From Aeromonas encheleia (GTDB taxonomy: Bacteria > Pseudomonadota > Gammaproteobacteria > Enterobacterales > Aeromonadaceae), in NCBI RefSeq assembly GCF_900637545.1, contig NZ_LR134376.1, forward strand, positions 1,879,001 through 1,943,000: a stretch of 64,000 bases of DNA, in the 5' to 3' direction. The notes under the pieces were generated by a model, which saw only the letters and a list, made by a program, of their open reading frames with translations, did no database searches and had not been told where the DNA came from. A program made the position numbers and the translations under genes. This document shows, piece by piece, positions 1 to 8,099 of the stretch; positions within the stretch are counted from its first letter, which is position 1; each line of letters opens with the position of its first letter.

Positions 1-712
1 CGCGGGATAGATAAATGATCCAGGGGCAGATGAGCAGGATCAGTATCCCCACCGGCGCCACAGTGCCATAGCCCTGGCCGACGAAGTTGCCCATGTTCCA
101 CAGGTAGAGGCTGCTGAGGTGTACCAGGGACTGGGTGGACATGGCGAACTGGCCGATGGCGTTCATCAGCTCGGAGACGCCGATGCCGATCACCACGAAC
201 AGGTAGCCCTGCTCCCCCGGCTTGTTGCACAGGGCATAGAGCACGGCGGCGGCGAACAGGGCGCCGAGCGGCGCGGCCCACCAGGGCCAGCTGCCGAGGG
301 TGAGGTAGAGGGAGAAGATGATGATGGCCAAGGAGGCCCCCTCGTTGACCCCTATCATGTCCGGGGTGGCGAGGCGGTTGCGGATCAGGGTCTGCACCAG
401 GCAGCCGGAGAGGCCCATGGCGGCGCCCGCCACCAGCACGGCGACGATGCGCGGCAGCCGGATCTTGAACACCGTCACCTCGCTGAGTCGGCTCCCTTCG
501 CCCAGCAGTGTCTGGATGACCCCCATCATGCTGATCTTGCCGGAGCCCAGGGTCAGTGCCAGCAGGGACAACAAGATCAGGGCCAAGATGAGCCCCATGG
601 TGATCAGCCAGGCGCGGCGCTCCAGCAGCAGGGTACGGCTGCCGAGGCGCAGGCAGAGGGTGCCGGTGGGGAGGGGGGACTTGGGCACGGCGCCCGTAAT
701 GGCGTTATTCAT
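1..712 (-). CDS. Iron-siderophore ABC transporter permease, FecCD family (3' end outside window)
   Basis: Inner-membrane permease of a BtuCD-type importer that moves ferric siderophores into the cytoplasm. The start is ATG at 712; about 237 residues are visible and the C-terminus lies beyond base 1. The readable part has a first membrane segment near residues 38-56 and the family pattern RLPRIVAVLVAGAAMGLSG followed by NRLATPDMIGVNEGAS, typical of the second permease of a FecCD pair (VctG/FepG-like). It starts 11 bases after the stop of the other permease gene, so the two are surely cotranscribed. The ATPase and binding protein are not in view and may lie further left. Siderophore specificity cannot be read from sequence. 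Confidence 0.9.
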   Translation of the reverse strand, partial: MNNAITGAVPKSPLPTGTLCLRLGSRTLLLERRAWLITMGLILALILLSLLALTLGSGKISMMGVIQTLLGEGSRLSEVTVFKIRLPRIVAVLVAGAAMGLSGCLVQTLIRNRLATPDMIGVNEGASLAIIIFSLYLTLGSWPWWAAPLGALFAAAVLYALCNKPGEQGYLFVVIGIGVSELMNAIGQFAMSTQSLVHLSSLYLWNMGNFVGQGYGTVAPVGILILLICPWIIYLSR

Positions 713-723
713 GGGAGGTCACC

Positions 724-1740
724 TTATTTGACGGCCAGCAGGGAGCGGAAGCCGCCGCTGCGCACCACCAGGATGAGCACGGGGGCGCCGATCAGCGCCA
801 GAATGACGCCGTTGGGCAGCTCGAATGGCTGCAGCAGCCAGCGCGCCAGTATGTCGGCACCGAGCAGGAACAGCACCCCGAACAGGGCGGAGAAGCGCAC
901 CTGGATGGCGAGGCGCACCGGTTCCACCAGGCGGGCGCAGTAGGCGGCCAGGAAGCCGACGAAGCCGATGGGGCCGGCGATGGCGATGGCGCAGGCGGTG
1001 AACAGGGTGGCGGCCAGGAGCACGCCGATGCGCACCCGGGTCGGCCGGATGCCGAGCGCCTGGGCCTGGTTGTCCCCCATCTGCATCAGGGTGAGCTGGC
1101 GGCACAGCGCCAGGGTCAGCAGCAGGCCCGCCAGGGCGAAGGGCAGCACCGTCAGCACGGCGTCCAGGCTGGAGGCGGCCAGCGACCCCAGGTTCCAGAA
1201 GCGGAACTGCTCCAGCACCACCTTGTTGGAGAGCAGCAGGAAGTTGGAGAGGCCGCCGAAGGTGGCGGAGAGAGCGACCCCCACCAGGATGAGCTTGAGC
1301 GGGTTGGAGCGACCCACCATCAGGCCGAGGCCGAGCACGACGAGGTTGCCAAGCAGGGCCCCCATGCCGGACCAGAGCAGGTAACCGTAGGAAGATTCGA
1401 CGCCGAAATAGGTGAGGCCTATCACCAGGGCGAAGACGGCGCCGGCGTTGACGCCGAGCAGGCCGGGTTCGGCCAGGGGATTGCGGGTGGCGCTCTGCAG
1501 CATGGAGGCGGCGAGTGCGAGACAGACCCCCACCACCAGGGCCGCCAGGGTGCGGGGCAATCGCAGGGTATTGACTATCATGGCGAGTTTTTCATCGGCC
1601 ACGAGGGCGGGATCGCCCAGCAGGAAACCGGCGACCTCGCGGCCACCATAGACACCGGCACCCGTGGCCAGTGACAGTGAAATCAGCAGGAACAGGAGAA
1701 CCAATCCGAGCCAGAGCAGCTGTGTTTGGTGTCTTGACAC
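724..1740 (-). CDS. Iron-siderophore ABC transporter permease, FecCD family
   Basis: A 338-residue inner-membrane permease with the FecCD signature RLPRTLAALVVGVCLALA and NPLAEPGLLGVNAGA around residues 60-105, and nine to ten hydrophobic segments. It would dimerise with the permease just downstream to form the transmembrane channel (VctD/FepD-like). The length is normal for the family. It lies 72 bases after the stop of the TonB-dependent receptor gene, but a strong intrinsic terminator sits in that gap, so its expression may depend on read-through or on a separate promoter that I cannot place. The family call is firm; the cognate siderophore is unknown. Confidence 0.93.
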   Translation of the reverse strand: MSRHQTQLLWLGLVLLFLLISLSLATGAGVYGGREVAGFLLGDPALVADEKLAMIVNTLRLPRTLAALVVGVCLALAASMLQSATRNPLAEPGLLGVNAGAVFALVIGLTYFGVESSYGYLLWSGMGALLGNLVVLGLGLMVGRSNPLKLILVGVALSATFGGLSNFLLLSNKVVLEQFRFWNLGSLAASSLDAVLTVLPFALAGLLLTLALCRQLTLMQMGDNQAQALGIRPTRVRIGVLLAATLFTACAIAIAGPIGFVGFLAAYCARLVEPVRLAIQVRFSALFGVLFLLGADILARWLLQPFELPNGVILALIGAPVLILVVRSGGFRSLLAVK

Positions 1741-1773
1741 CGGAGAACTCCTTATACCAGGGGACAGAAACGC

Positions 1774-1798
1774 AAAAAGGGAGCCCGCTTGGGCTCCC
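1774..1798 (-). terminator. Intrinsic terminator between receptor and permease genes
   Basis: On the minus strand an 8-bp perfect stem (GGGAGCCC / GGGCTCCC, loop of four) is followed directly by TTTTT. It lies just downstream of the TonB receptor stop and upstream of the permease start, so it probably lowers transcription of the permeases relative to the receptor. Confidence 0.85.
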
Positions 1799-1812
1799 GC
1801 ATCAGGGGGTCA

Positions 1813-3786
1813 TTACAGCTTGTAGTCAACCCCGGCGTAGACGGTGCGACCTTCCAGGATGAAGTCGGCGTCGGTGGCCACCTGATCACGCTTGGTGTTG
1901 GTGAGGTTGGTGATGCCGAGCTTGAAGTCCAGGGCCGGTGTGACGGTCCAGTTGGTGTTGACGTCCAGGGTCTGGTAGCTGTCGGACTTGAACGCCTGGG
2001 CGTTGCGGGCCGGGACCTTGATGATCTGGCTGCCGACATACTGCCAGGCCAGGTTGGCGCTGACCACGTCGCTCGCCTGCCAGTCCAGGCCGAGGTTGCC
2101 GGTGTGATCCGGGGTCTTGGCCAGATCCTCGCCGGTGCTCTTGTCCTCGGAGTCCAGCAGGGTCCAGTTACCGGTCAGCTGCACGTTGTCCAGCACGTCG
2201 ACCCAGCCGGTCAACTCGAGACCCTTGATCCTGGCCTTCTTGACGTTGAGGTAGGTCATCACGGTCGGACGGTAGCCCGGGCCCCACTGATCGCTCTGGA
2301 TCAGATCCTCGATGTCGTTGTGGAAGCCGGTCACCCCGGCGCCGAAGTGAGCGGCCTCGTAGGCGGTGCCCAGCTCATAGCTGACCGCGGTCTCCGGCTT
2401 CAGATCCGGGTTGCCGACCACCTGGCAGGCGCCGCGGCAGGCGGTGGTGGAGAAGCCTTCGCTGGACTGGGCCAGGGTCGGTGCCTTGAACGCCTTGCCT
2501 GCGCCGCCCTTGATCACCCACTCGTCGGTCAGGGTGTAGAGCGCGTAGGCGCGGGGGCTGAATTCGGTACCATAGGTCTCGTGGTGATCGAGGCGGCCGC
2601 TCAGGGTCAGCGCCAGATCGCCGAAGCCGAACTCGTCCTGCAGGTAGACCGCGCTCTGGGTCGCATCCACGCTGCCGTTGGCGATGTTGCGGCTGTGCTC
2701 CAGCTCGGTCTTGCGCAGCTCGGCGCCCGAGGTGAGCAGGTGCTCGCCGAGGTAGCCACTGACCTGACCATCGACGGTGTTGTTGGTCTGGGTGACATCG
2801 GCGGCGCCGCCATTGAGCTGGGAGTCATCCATCAGATCGATCTGCTCGAAGTAGTAGCGGACCCGGCTGTCGAAGTGCTCCCAGCGGCCGTTGTGGGTCA
2901 GCCCCAGGCTCAGGCGATCGAGGTTCTGCACGTTGTGGGGGGTGGCCGGCGCCGTCGGGGCGCGGGGCACGTTGTTGAAGTAGCTGTCCATGTCGTTCTG
3001 GTTGTAGCCCAGATCGAAATCGATGTCCTGATTGTCGGCGACCAGCCACTTCAGGCTGGAGAGCACGTTGACCACTTCCCGTTTCTCCAGGGCGTCGGCG
3101 TCCGGGTTGTTGCTCTGATCGCTCTTCCAGCGATCCCGCTGATAGCCCTCGACCACTATGCTGCCGAGCAGCTTGTTGTCGATGAGGGCGCCGGAGACAA
3201 AGGCGCTGCCCTGGTTGGCATCGCCGCCATCCCCCTCGGTCGGCATGCTGTGGGTGTAACCCACGGCGGCCTCGGTCTTCTCCGTGGCCTGGCGCAGGAT
3301 CACGTTGACCACACCGCCCAAGGCATCGGCACCGTACAGGGAGGAGACGGGGCCACGGATCACCTCGATGCGCTCGATGGCCGCCATGGGGATGGAGCTC
3401 AGGTCGAAGTCGTTGCCATAGGCGCTGCCCAGGGTCTCGCGGGCGTTGACGCGCTTGCCGTTGATCAGCAGCAGGGTGTAGTCGCCTCCCATGCCACGGA
3501 TCTTGATCTCGTTACGGCCGGTGGGGTTGGTGGCAATGATGTTGACACCGGGCACGTGCTTGAGCGCATCGCCGATGTTGTTGACGTTCATCTTGTCCAG
3601 ATCGGCGCGGCTCACTACGGAGACGCTGGCCGGGGCCGTGAACTCGGTGTGCTTGGTCTGGGTCGCGGTGACGACTATGGTCTCGTTGGCCTTGACCGAT
3701 TCGGCCTGGGCCAGGCCCGGCAGGGCCAGCAGACCGAGGGAGAGCAAAATAGGGTTCAAGCGAAATACGCCAGGCTGCAACTGCAT
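1813..3786 (-). CDS. TonB-dependent ferric siderophore receptor (IrgA/VctA-like)
   Basis: Outer-membrane gated barrel that binds a ferric siderophore, probably of catecholate type, and imports it using TonB energy. The ATG at 3786 is preferred because GGAG lies eight bases upstream; an in-frame TTG two codons earlier is too close to it. The product has 657 residues with a signal peptide ending near GLAQAES, a TonB box ETIVVTA, a plug domain with SLYGADALGGVVNVI at about 115-130, and a long beta-barrel region. A catecholate specificity is inferred from resemblance to IrgA/VctA only. It follows an MFS exporter gene and precedes two FecCD permeases. The MFS promoter carries a Fur-like box. The C-terminal residue is Leu rather than the usual aromatic residue. 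Confidence 0.92.
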   Translation of the reverse strand: MQLQPGVFRLNPILLSLGLLALPGLAQAESVKANETIVVTATQTKHTEFTAPASVSVVSRADLDKMNVNNIGDALKHVPGVNIIATNPTGRNEIKIRGMGGDYTLLLINGKRVNARETLGSAYGNDFDLSSIPMAAIERIEVIRGPVSSLYGADALGGVVNVILRQATEKTEAAVGYTHSMPTEGDGGDANQGSAFVSGALIDNKLLGSIVVEGYQRDRWKSDQSNNPDADALEKREVVNVLSSLKWLVADNQDIDFDLGYNQNDMDSYFNNVPRAPTAPATPHNVQNLDRLSLGLTHNGRWEHFDSRVRYYFEQIDLMDDSQLNGGAADVTQTNNTVDGQVSGYLGEHLLTSGAELRKTELEHSRNIANGSVDATQSAVYLQDEFGFGDLALTLSGRLDHHETYGTEFSPRAYALYTLTDEWVIKGGAGKAFKAPTLAQSSEGFSTTACRGACQVVGNPDLKPETAVSYELGTAYEAAHFGAGVTGFHNDIEDLIQSDQWGPGYRPTVMTYLNVKKARIKGLELTGWVDVLDNVQLTGNWTLLDSEDKSTGEDLAKTPDHTGNLGLDWQASDVVSANLAWQYVGSQIIKVPARNAQAFKSDSYQTLDVNTNWTVTPALDFKLGITNLTNTKRDQVATDADFILEGRTVYAGVDYKL

Positions 3787-3821
3787 TGTCAAAACTCCAT
3801 GAATAAACAGAGGTTATGGGT

Positions 3822-3842
3822 TCCGGGCTCTTCTGGCCCGGA
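3822..3842 (-). other. Hairpin between MFS and receptor genes
   Basis: A 7-bp perfect stem (TCCGGGC / GCCCGGA, seven-base loop) lies in the 59-base gap between the MFS stop and the receptor start. There is no U-run on the minus strand, so it looks more like an RNA-processing or stability element than a terminator. Confidence 0.45.
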
Positions 3843-3845
3843 TGC

Positions 3846-5084
3846 TCACTGACTTCCTTGTCTGGCAGTACCAGAGGCAGGATTATTGTTATTTTTTATC
3901 CGCGCCAGCCCTCGGATGAGGAACCAGACGCCCCCGCAGGCCAGCAGGCCGCAGGCGATGTTGAGCCAGGCCAGCGCGGCGAATCCCTGCAGGGCGCCGC
4001 CGTCGTCGGAGACCAGGTATTTGGCCGAGAGCAGGCTGCCGAGCCCGGCCGCCACATTGGTGACCGTGCCCTGGAATGACATGAAGGCGGCGCGCTGATG
4101 GGGCGCCGGAATGGCGGCCGTGATGGCGAGCGTGGTGCTGGCGCGGGCCGAGCTCAGCGCCATGAACAGGGTAAACAGCAGGTAGACGGGCAGGCCGACC
4201 GGCAGCGCGAAACCGAGCAGGGTGACCAGTGCCAGCAGCAGGCTGGTGAGCAGGATGGCGCCCTGGGCCTTGCCTCTATCGATCCAGCCGCCGCACAGGC
4301 GCATGGTGGCCATGCTGGCGAGCCCGCCGCACAGATAGAGGGCGGCGATCTGCTCGCGCGGGAAGCCGAGGTTGAACTGGAAATAGTTGGCAAAGTGCGG
4401 GATCACCAGGAAGTGGCCGAACATCTGCAGACAGAGGATGCACAGGGCCCCCTGGCACAGGGGCGAGGCGAGCAACTGGCGCAGACCGCTGCCCTGGGGG
4501 GAGCGGGTCACCGGCAGGGACGGCAGCAGGCGGGCGCAGATCAGGGCCAGCAGCAGGCCACTCGTGCCAAACAGCAGGAAGGGGCTCTGCCAGCCGAGCC
4601 ACTGGGCCAGGATCAGGGCGACGGGCACGATCAGGATGGCGGCCAGGGAAAACGCCATGCCGACGTAGGCGAGGCGGCGCCCCCGCTCGGCGGTTGGCAC
4701 CAGATCCAGCACCGCGGCCATCAGGATGGCGGAGAGCGGACCGGCCACGCAGCCCGACAGAATGAACAGCAACAGCAGTTGCTGGCTGTCTTGCACCAGG
4801 GCGCAGGCCATCAGCAGCAGGAAGCGCAGGCTCAGCAGCAGCAGCAGGGCGGGTTTGCGATCGAAGCGGTCGAGCCAGGGAGCGGCGATAATACCCATGA
4901 GGGCGGCCCCCAGGGTGGCCCCGCCGCTGAAGTAGCCGGTCTGCTCCGGCGCCATGCCGAGGCTGATGACTAGATCGGGCCCGAGCGGCATGACCATCAT
5001 CATGCTTCCCATGGAGAGCATGTTGATCAGCATCGCCAGATGAATGGCAGCGGGGGTGCTGGAAACGGCAATAACTGGCTTCAT
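3846..5084 (-). CDS. MFS transporter, probable siderophore exporter
   Basis: A 412-residue polytopic membrane protein of the major facilitator superfamily with about twelve membrane segments and the loop motif PWLDRFDRKPAL between segments 2 and 3. I chose ATG 5084 (MKPVIAV) because the upstream in-frame extension is AT-rich, hydrophilic and overlaps the promoter. Its position ahead of a siderophore receptor, together with a Fur-like box, argues for export of a siderophore or a related iron-stress role; this is inference. The C-terminus carries a run of Asn codons in an unusually AT-rich stretch (3881-3900). Confidence 0.85.
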   Translation of the reverse strand: MKPVIAVSSTPAAIHLAMLINMLSMGSMMMVMPLGPDLVISLGMAPEQTGYFSGGATLGAALMGIIAAPWLDRFDRKPALLLLLSLRFLLLMACALVQDSQQLLLLFILSGCVAGPLSAILMAAVLDLVPTAERGRRLAYVGMAFSLAAILIVPVALILAQWLGWQSPFLLFGTSGLLLALICARLLPSLPVTRSPQGSGLRQLLASPLCQGALCILCLQMFGHFLVIPHFANYFQFNLGFPREQIAALYLCGGLASMATMRLCGGWIDRGKAQGAILLTSLLLALVTLLGFALPVGLPVYLLFTLFMALSSARASTTLAITAAIPAPHQRAAFMSFQGTVTNVAAGLGSLLSAKYLVSDDGGALQGFAALAWLNIACGLLACGGVWFLIRGLARIKNNNNPASGTARQGSQ

Positions 5085-5141
5085 CAGAGGCTGGCTCGAA
5101 AAAATGAGTCCGAATTGTATCCGAGCGATCTTGTTGTGACA

Positions 5142-5160
5142 ACAAATGATAACCATTTCT
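5142..5160 (-). promoter_or_regulatory. Candidate Fur box upstream of the iron operon
   Basis: The 19-mer ACAAATGATAACCATTTCT matches 12 of 19 positions of the Fur consensus and has a conserved core AATGATAAnCATT. It lies 58-76 bases upstream of the MFS start, as expected for iron repression of the exporter and receptor genes. Confidence 0.65.
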
Positions 5161-5349
5161 ATTCAGGTTTTTTAAATCTCCTTGTGAGTCTTGTTTTCAG
5201 GGCCGAAATGGCCTCGCCGGGCGTTTCAAGGGGGGCGAAACTGAACAAGAGAGAGACTGTCCCGCGCGCTGCCGTCATGGCAGTAACGCGTCAGCGATGG
5301 ATGATGGCAAACTGTCATGAGGCAGGGGTTGCGGCGAAGAGAGGCGATG

Positions 5350-6102
5350 ATGAAACAGTGGCGTTGGATCTGGGTACTGTGGTGCTGCGGGCTCTGGGTG
5401 TTGCCCGTACGGGCCGAGGTGAAGGTGATCCCGGTGTTTGAGGCAGAGGGGATGGTGCGGACCCTGAAGGAGATCTACCCCGAGCTTGGGGTGAGTGCCA
5501 TGGGCAACCAGCTGGTGCTGAGCGGCAGTGCGGCGCAGCTGCAGGAGGCCGAGACGACCCTGAACCAGCTCAATCAGCCGCCCCAGAGTCTGCTCATCGA
5601 GTGGCGGGTGGAGGGGGCCTCAAGCGGTCAGCAGCTGGGGGTTGGCATCAGCAATGATAACGCCAGGCGACAGTGGCTGGCGGAGGGCAAGGGGCAAAGC
5701 TACCAGCGCAGCCAGAATGCCAGCTGGCAGGTGCGCGGTCTGTCGGGTCGGCCTGTGCTGTTGCAGATGGGATCCTATCAGCCGGTGACCTTCTATCGCT
5801 GGCAGGGAGGCCGGGTGGTGGGCATGGTGCCGCTGATCAACGGCCTCTACGCCACCGCCACCCTGATAGGGGACAGGGTACAGATAGCGCTCAGCAGCGA
5901 GCAGGCCAGGCTGGAGCAAGGCACCATTCGCGGCGGTCAGAGTGCCACCGAGGTGAGCGGTGCCCCCGGTCAGTGGCTGACGGTGGGGGAGCTGTCCACC
6001 AGCCAGGAGGGCAGTGGGGCCGAACTCTCGAACCAGTCACGAGTTGGCATGGCCAGCGGCAGCGAGCGCCAGACTCTGCAAATCCGGGTCACTCGCCAAT
6101 AA
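5350..6102 (+). CDS. Exported secretin-like protein (orphan)
   Basis: A 250-residue protein with a signal peptide (MKQWRWIW..., cleavage near PVRA). Start 5350 is chosen because the purine-rich GAGAGG is well spaced from it; an adjacent upstream ATG is too close. Residues 22-75 look like a secretin N1/NolW-type ring-building domain (VLSGSAAQLQEAETTLNQLN). Residues 80-250 contain the pattern WQVRGLSGRP, GLYATATLIGDRVQI and a late GQWLTVGELS, which resembles the beta domain of type II/III secretins. It is far shorter than a true secretin (550 or more residues) and has no secretion genes beside it. It could be a secretin-related outer-membrane or periplasmic factor; its function is unknown. Confidence 0.7.
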   Translation: MKQWRWIWVLWCCGLWVLPVRAEVKVIPVFEAEGMVRTLKEIYPELGVSAMGNQLVLSGSAAQLQEAETTLNQLNQPPQSLLIEWRVEGASSGQQLGVGISNDNARRQWLAEGKGQSYQRSQNASWQVRGLSGRPVLLQMGSYQPVTFYRWQGGRVVGMVPLINGLYATATLIGDRVQIALSSEQARLEQGTIRGGQSATEVSGAPGQWLTVGELSTSQEGSGAELSNQSRVGMASGSERQTLQIRVTRQ

Positions 6103-6143
6103 CGGCGCCGTGCGTCTGATCGGTTTGCCAGCTGCCGCCCTGA

Positions 6144-6614
6144 TCAGCCCTGCCCGTGGGGCTGATCGACGGCGTATTCCCGGATCTGGCGGCTGCGTAG
6201 CAGATACCAGAGCGCCCAGAGGCTGCCGATCAGCACCAGGGCGGTGGGCCAGCTGAACGACCACTTCTGCAGATTCAGGCTGTGCAACTGCATCACCAGG
6301 CCGCTCAAAGTGGAGCTAAGCAGCAGGCCGCGGCTGTGGCGTCTGAGCCAGGCGCGAACGCTGTGGGTCTGCTGATGGGTGCCGCCGCAGGCGAGCAGCG
6401 CCAGCATGGCGGGCACGTCGGTCAGCAGGCTGATGTAGAGGCTCATCCTGTCCGGGTAGAAGAGGCTCAGGATGGCGCTGCCGCTCTCGCGGGTCACCCC
6501 CGCCATCAGAAACAACCAGACCGAACGGGTCAGCAGCAGGGCGATGGGCCAGAACCAGATCGGCGGCCGCAACTGGCCATGATCGTCGTAGCGGTGTTCG
6601 GGATAGAGGGTCAT
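6144..6614 (-). CDS. DUF2919 family inner-membrane protein (YfeZ-like)
   Basis: A 156-residue protein with four likely membrane helices and the N-terminal pattern MTLYPEHRYDDHGQLRPP typical of the DUF2919/YfeZ family. The family has no established function. It is convergent with the secretin-like gene, and a GATCAGCCC / GGGCTGATC hairpin (6142-6167) overlaps its last codons and could serve both transcripts. It ends 530 bases downstream of corA but has its own ribosome-binding site (AAGGG), so cotranscription is uncertain. Confidence 0.8.
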   Translation of the reverse strand: MTLYPEHRYDDHGQLRPPIWFWPIALLLTRSVWLFLMAGVTRESGSAILSLFYPDRMSLYISLLTDVPAMLALLACGGTHQQTHSVRAWLRRHSRGLLLSSTLSGLVMQLHSLNLQKWSFSWPTALVLIGSLWALWYLLRSRQIREYAVDQPHGQG

Positions 6615-6705
6615 AAGGGCCCTTGAGTTGCCGGATGATGCTGGTGATAGGGGGGATATGGGGCGACAGCGCGCCCTTTACAAGCGAGGCGCGGGGCAGA
6701 AATTA

Positions 6706-6729
6706 ATCGGGGAGCCACGGCTCCCTGAT
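6706..6729 (-). terminator. Hairpin downstream of corA
   Basis: A ten-pair stem with a CACG loop (core GGGAGC / GCTCCC, one G-U pair) lies 35 bases after the corA stop. The tail ATTAATTTC is only moderately U-rich, so termination is likely but not certain. Confidence 0.6.
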
Positions 6730-6763
6730 TTGCATTCGCGGGCCTGGCATGTCGATGTGCGCG

Positions 6764-7711
6764 TTACAGCCAGCCCTTGCGCTTGAAGAACAGGCCGGTG
6801 CCGAGCGACGACATCACCATCAGCACCAGCGACATCTGATAGCCATACTCCCAGGCGAGCTCCGGCATGCGGCCGAAGTTCATGCCGTAGATGCTGGCGA
6901 TCAGGGTCGGTGGCAGGAAGATCACCGCGGCCACCGAGAAGATCTTGATCACCTTGTTCTGCTCCAGATTGGTCACCCCCATGGAGGCCTCCAGCTGGAA
7001 GTTGATCTTGTCGAACAGGAACTGGGTGTGGGGCAGCAGGGATTCCACGTCGTGCAGCATCTCGTCGATCCACTTGTTCTGCTCGCCAGTCATGCGCTGG
7101 CGCAGGCTGCGCTTGAGGAAGCGCAGGGCGCGCCGGGTATCGTGCAGGGAGAGACGGATCTGGCCGTTGGCCTCTTCCTGGGCCATCAGCTCCTTGAGCA
7201 TGGCATTGATCTGATCCGGCTCGAAGATCTGATCGGCGGTGTTCTCCAGGGTCTTGTAGCCGTCCTCGATGAGATCGGAGAGGTATTCCACCTTGAGGTT
7301 CTGCACCTCCAGCAGGATGTCGAGGGCATTCTCCACCTCCAGCCTGTCTTGGCGCATGTAGTGACGCAGCAGGCGCACCAGGCCGATGTCATCCTCGCGG
7401 ATGCTGATCAGCAGGTTGTTGCGCAGGGTGAAGGAGACGTGGACACCCTTGGTGTCACGGCCGATCCGCTGGGGGAACAGGGAGTGAATGTGCAGACCAT
7501 CGGTATCCCAGTAGAAACGGGCGGACGCCTCTATGTCGTCCAGCTCCTCCTTGTCGGGAACCTCCTCCAGGAACAGGCCCGTCAACCATTCTCGCTCCGC
7601 CGTGTCCGGCTTGTAGGCATCCAGCCAGACGGTGTTGTCAGGCACTATGTCGTCAGGCCCGAGCGTGACTATGTCCAGCACCTTGTTATTGAGAATGTAG
7701 GCGGTGATCAT
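6764..7711 (-). CDS. corA: Magnesium/cobalt channel CorA
   Basis: Pentameric inner-membrane Mg2+ (Co2+, Ni2+) channel. The 315-residue product has the long cytosolic N-terminal funnel rich in acidic residues, then two C-terminal helices separated by the signature YGMNF with MPELAW in the loop, ending KRKGWL. Start ATG 7711 has GGGGGAAC just upstream. Length and layout match E. coli CorA. The gene stands alone, with the hairpin at 6706-6729 downstream. No Mg2+-responsive leader is apparent, since the gap to the start is short. Confidence 0.97.
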   Translation of the reverse strand: MITAYILNNKVLDIVTLGPDDIVPDNTVWLDAYKPDTAEREWLTGLFLEEVPDKEELDDIEASARFYWDTDGLHIHSLFPQRIGRDTKGVHVSFTLRNNLLISIREDDIGLVRLLRHYMRQDRLEVENALDILLEVQNLKVEYLSDLIEDGYKTLENTADQIFEPDQINAMLKELMAQEEANGQIRLSLHDTRRALRFLKRSLRQRMTGEQNKWIDEMLHDVESLLPHTQFLFDKINFQLEASMGVTNLEQNKVIKIFSVAAVIFLPPTLIASIYGMNFGRMPELAWEYGYQMSLVLMVMSSLGTGLFFKRKGWL

Positions 7712-8000
7712 CTGTTCCCCCTTAGTAAGTCATGGGTAATCAGGGATGGTTGCACAGGTTCATGGGCCTTAGAGCGCATAGAAAGCGATCCCATGGAAAG
7801 CATAACGAGGCCGATGGACAACCTGAATGCGGCGAACTATACAGGGGCTCGCCGCGCTTGTCAGGGCCTATTCATCTGGCTTGCAGCCTGTTTGCACAAA
7901 AAAACGGCGAGGTCGGATCAGCTGCCGTGGCCGGCATAACCGGGCCCGGACGGGGGGAAGTCGGGGGATTAATTGACCAGGATCCCTGCTGTTGCAGGGA
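7712..8000. other. Intergenic region between corA and the etfD 3' echo
   Basis: About 290 bases with no convincing gene. It must hold the corA promoter (minus strand). The far end carries the GATCCCTGC hairpin described separately. Confidence 0.6.
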
Positions 8001-8002
8001 TC
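7981..8002 (-). terminator. Hairpin directly after the etfD tail echo
   Basis: A 9-bp perfect stem GATCCCTGC / GCAGGGATC with a four-base loop. It abuts the stop codon of the duplicated etfD tail, not that of the real etfD, which ends 98 bases earlier on the minus strand. There is no clear U-run. Confidence 0.5.
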
Positions 8003-8082
8003 ACATATTGGGGTAGTTGGGCCCCGAGCCCCCTGGGACGGCGTCCAGAGGATATGCTGGGTCCGAGCATCCTCGATGTCAG
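8001..8082 (-). repeat. Diverged second copy of the etfD 3' end
   Basis: Bases 8001-8080 repeat the last ~80 bases of etfD (8100-8177) at an offset of 99 bases. Shared blocks include ACATATTGGGGTAGTT, GCGTCCAGAGGAT and GATGTC. Read on the minus strand it would encode an ILWTP-like stretch as in the EtfD tail, but a frameshift removes the genuine PNYPNM ending. It is a tail-only duplicate, about 80% identical by eye. Confidence 0.85.
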
Positions 8083-8099
8083 GGCCCAGGCCACAGCTG

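Noticed and set aside
1789-3852. 687-codon open frame on the plus strand opposite the TonB receptor
   Set aside because: It is fully antisense to a well-supported gene, with residue composition typical of the complement of GC-rich coding DNA and no domain.
5101-5156. Longer N-terminus for the MFS exporter (start 5156)
   Set aside because: The extension overlaps the Fur-like box and promoter and does not resemble an MFS N-terminus.
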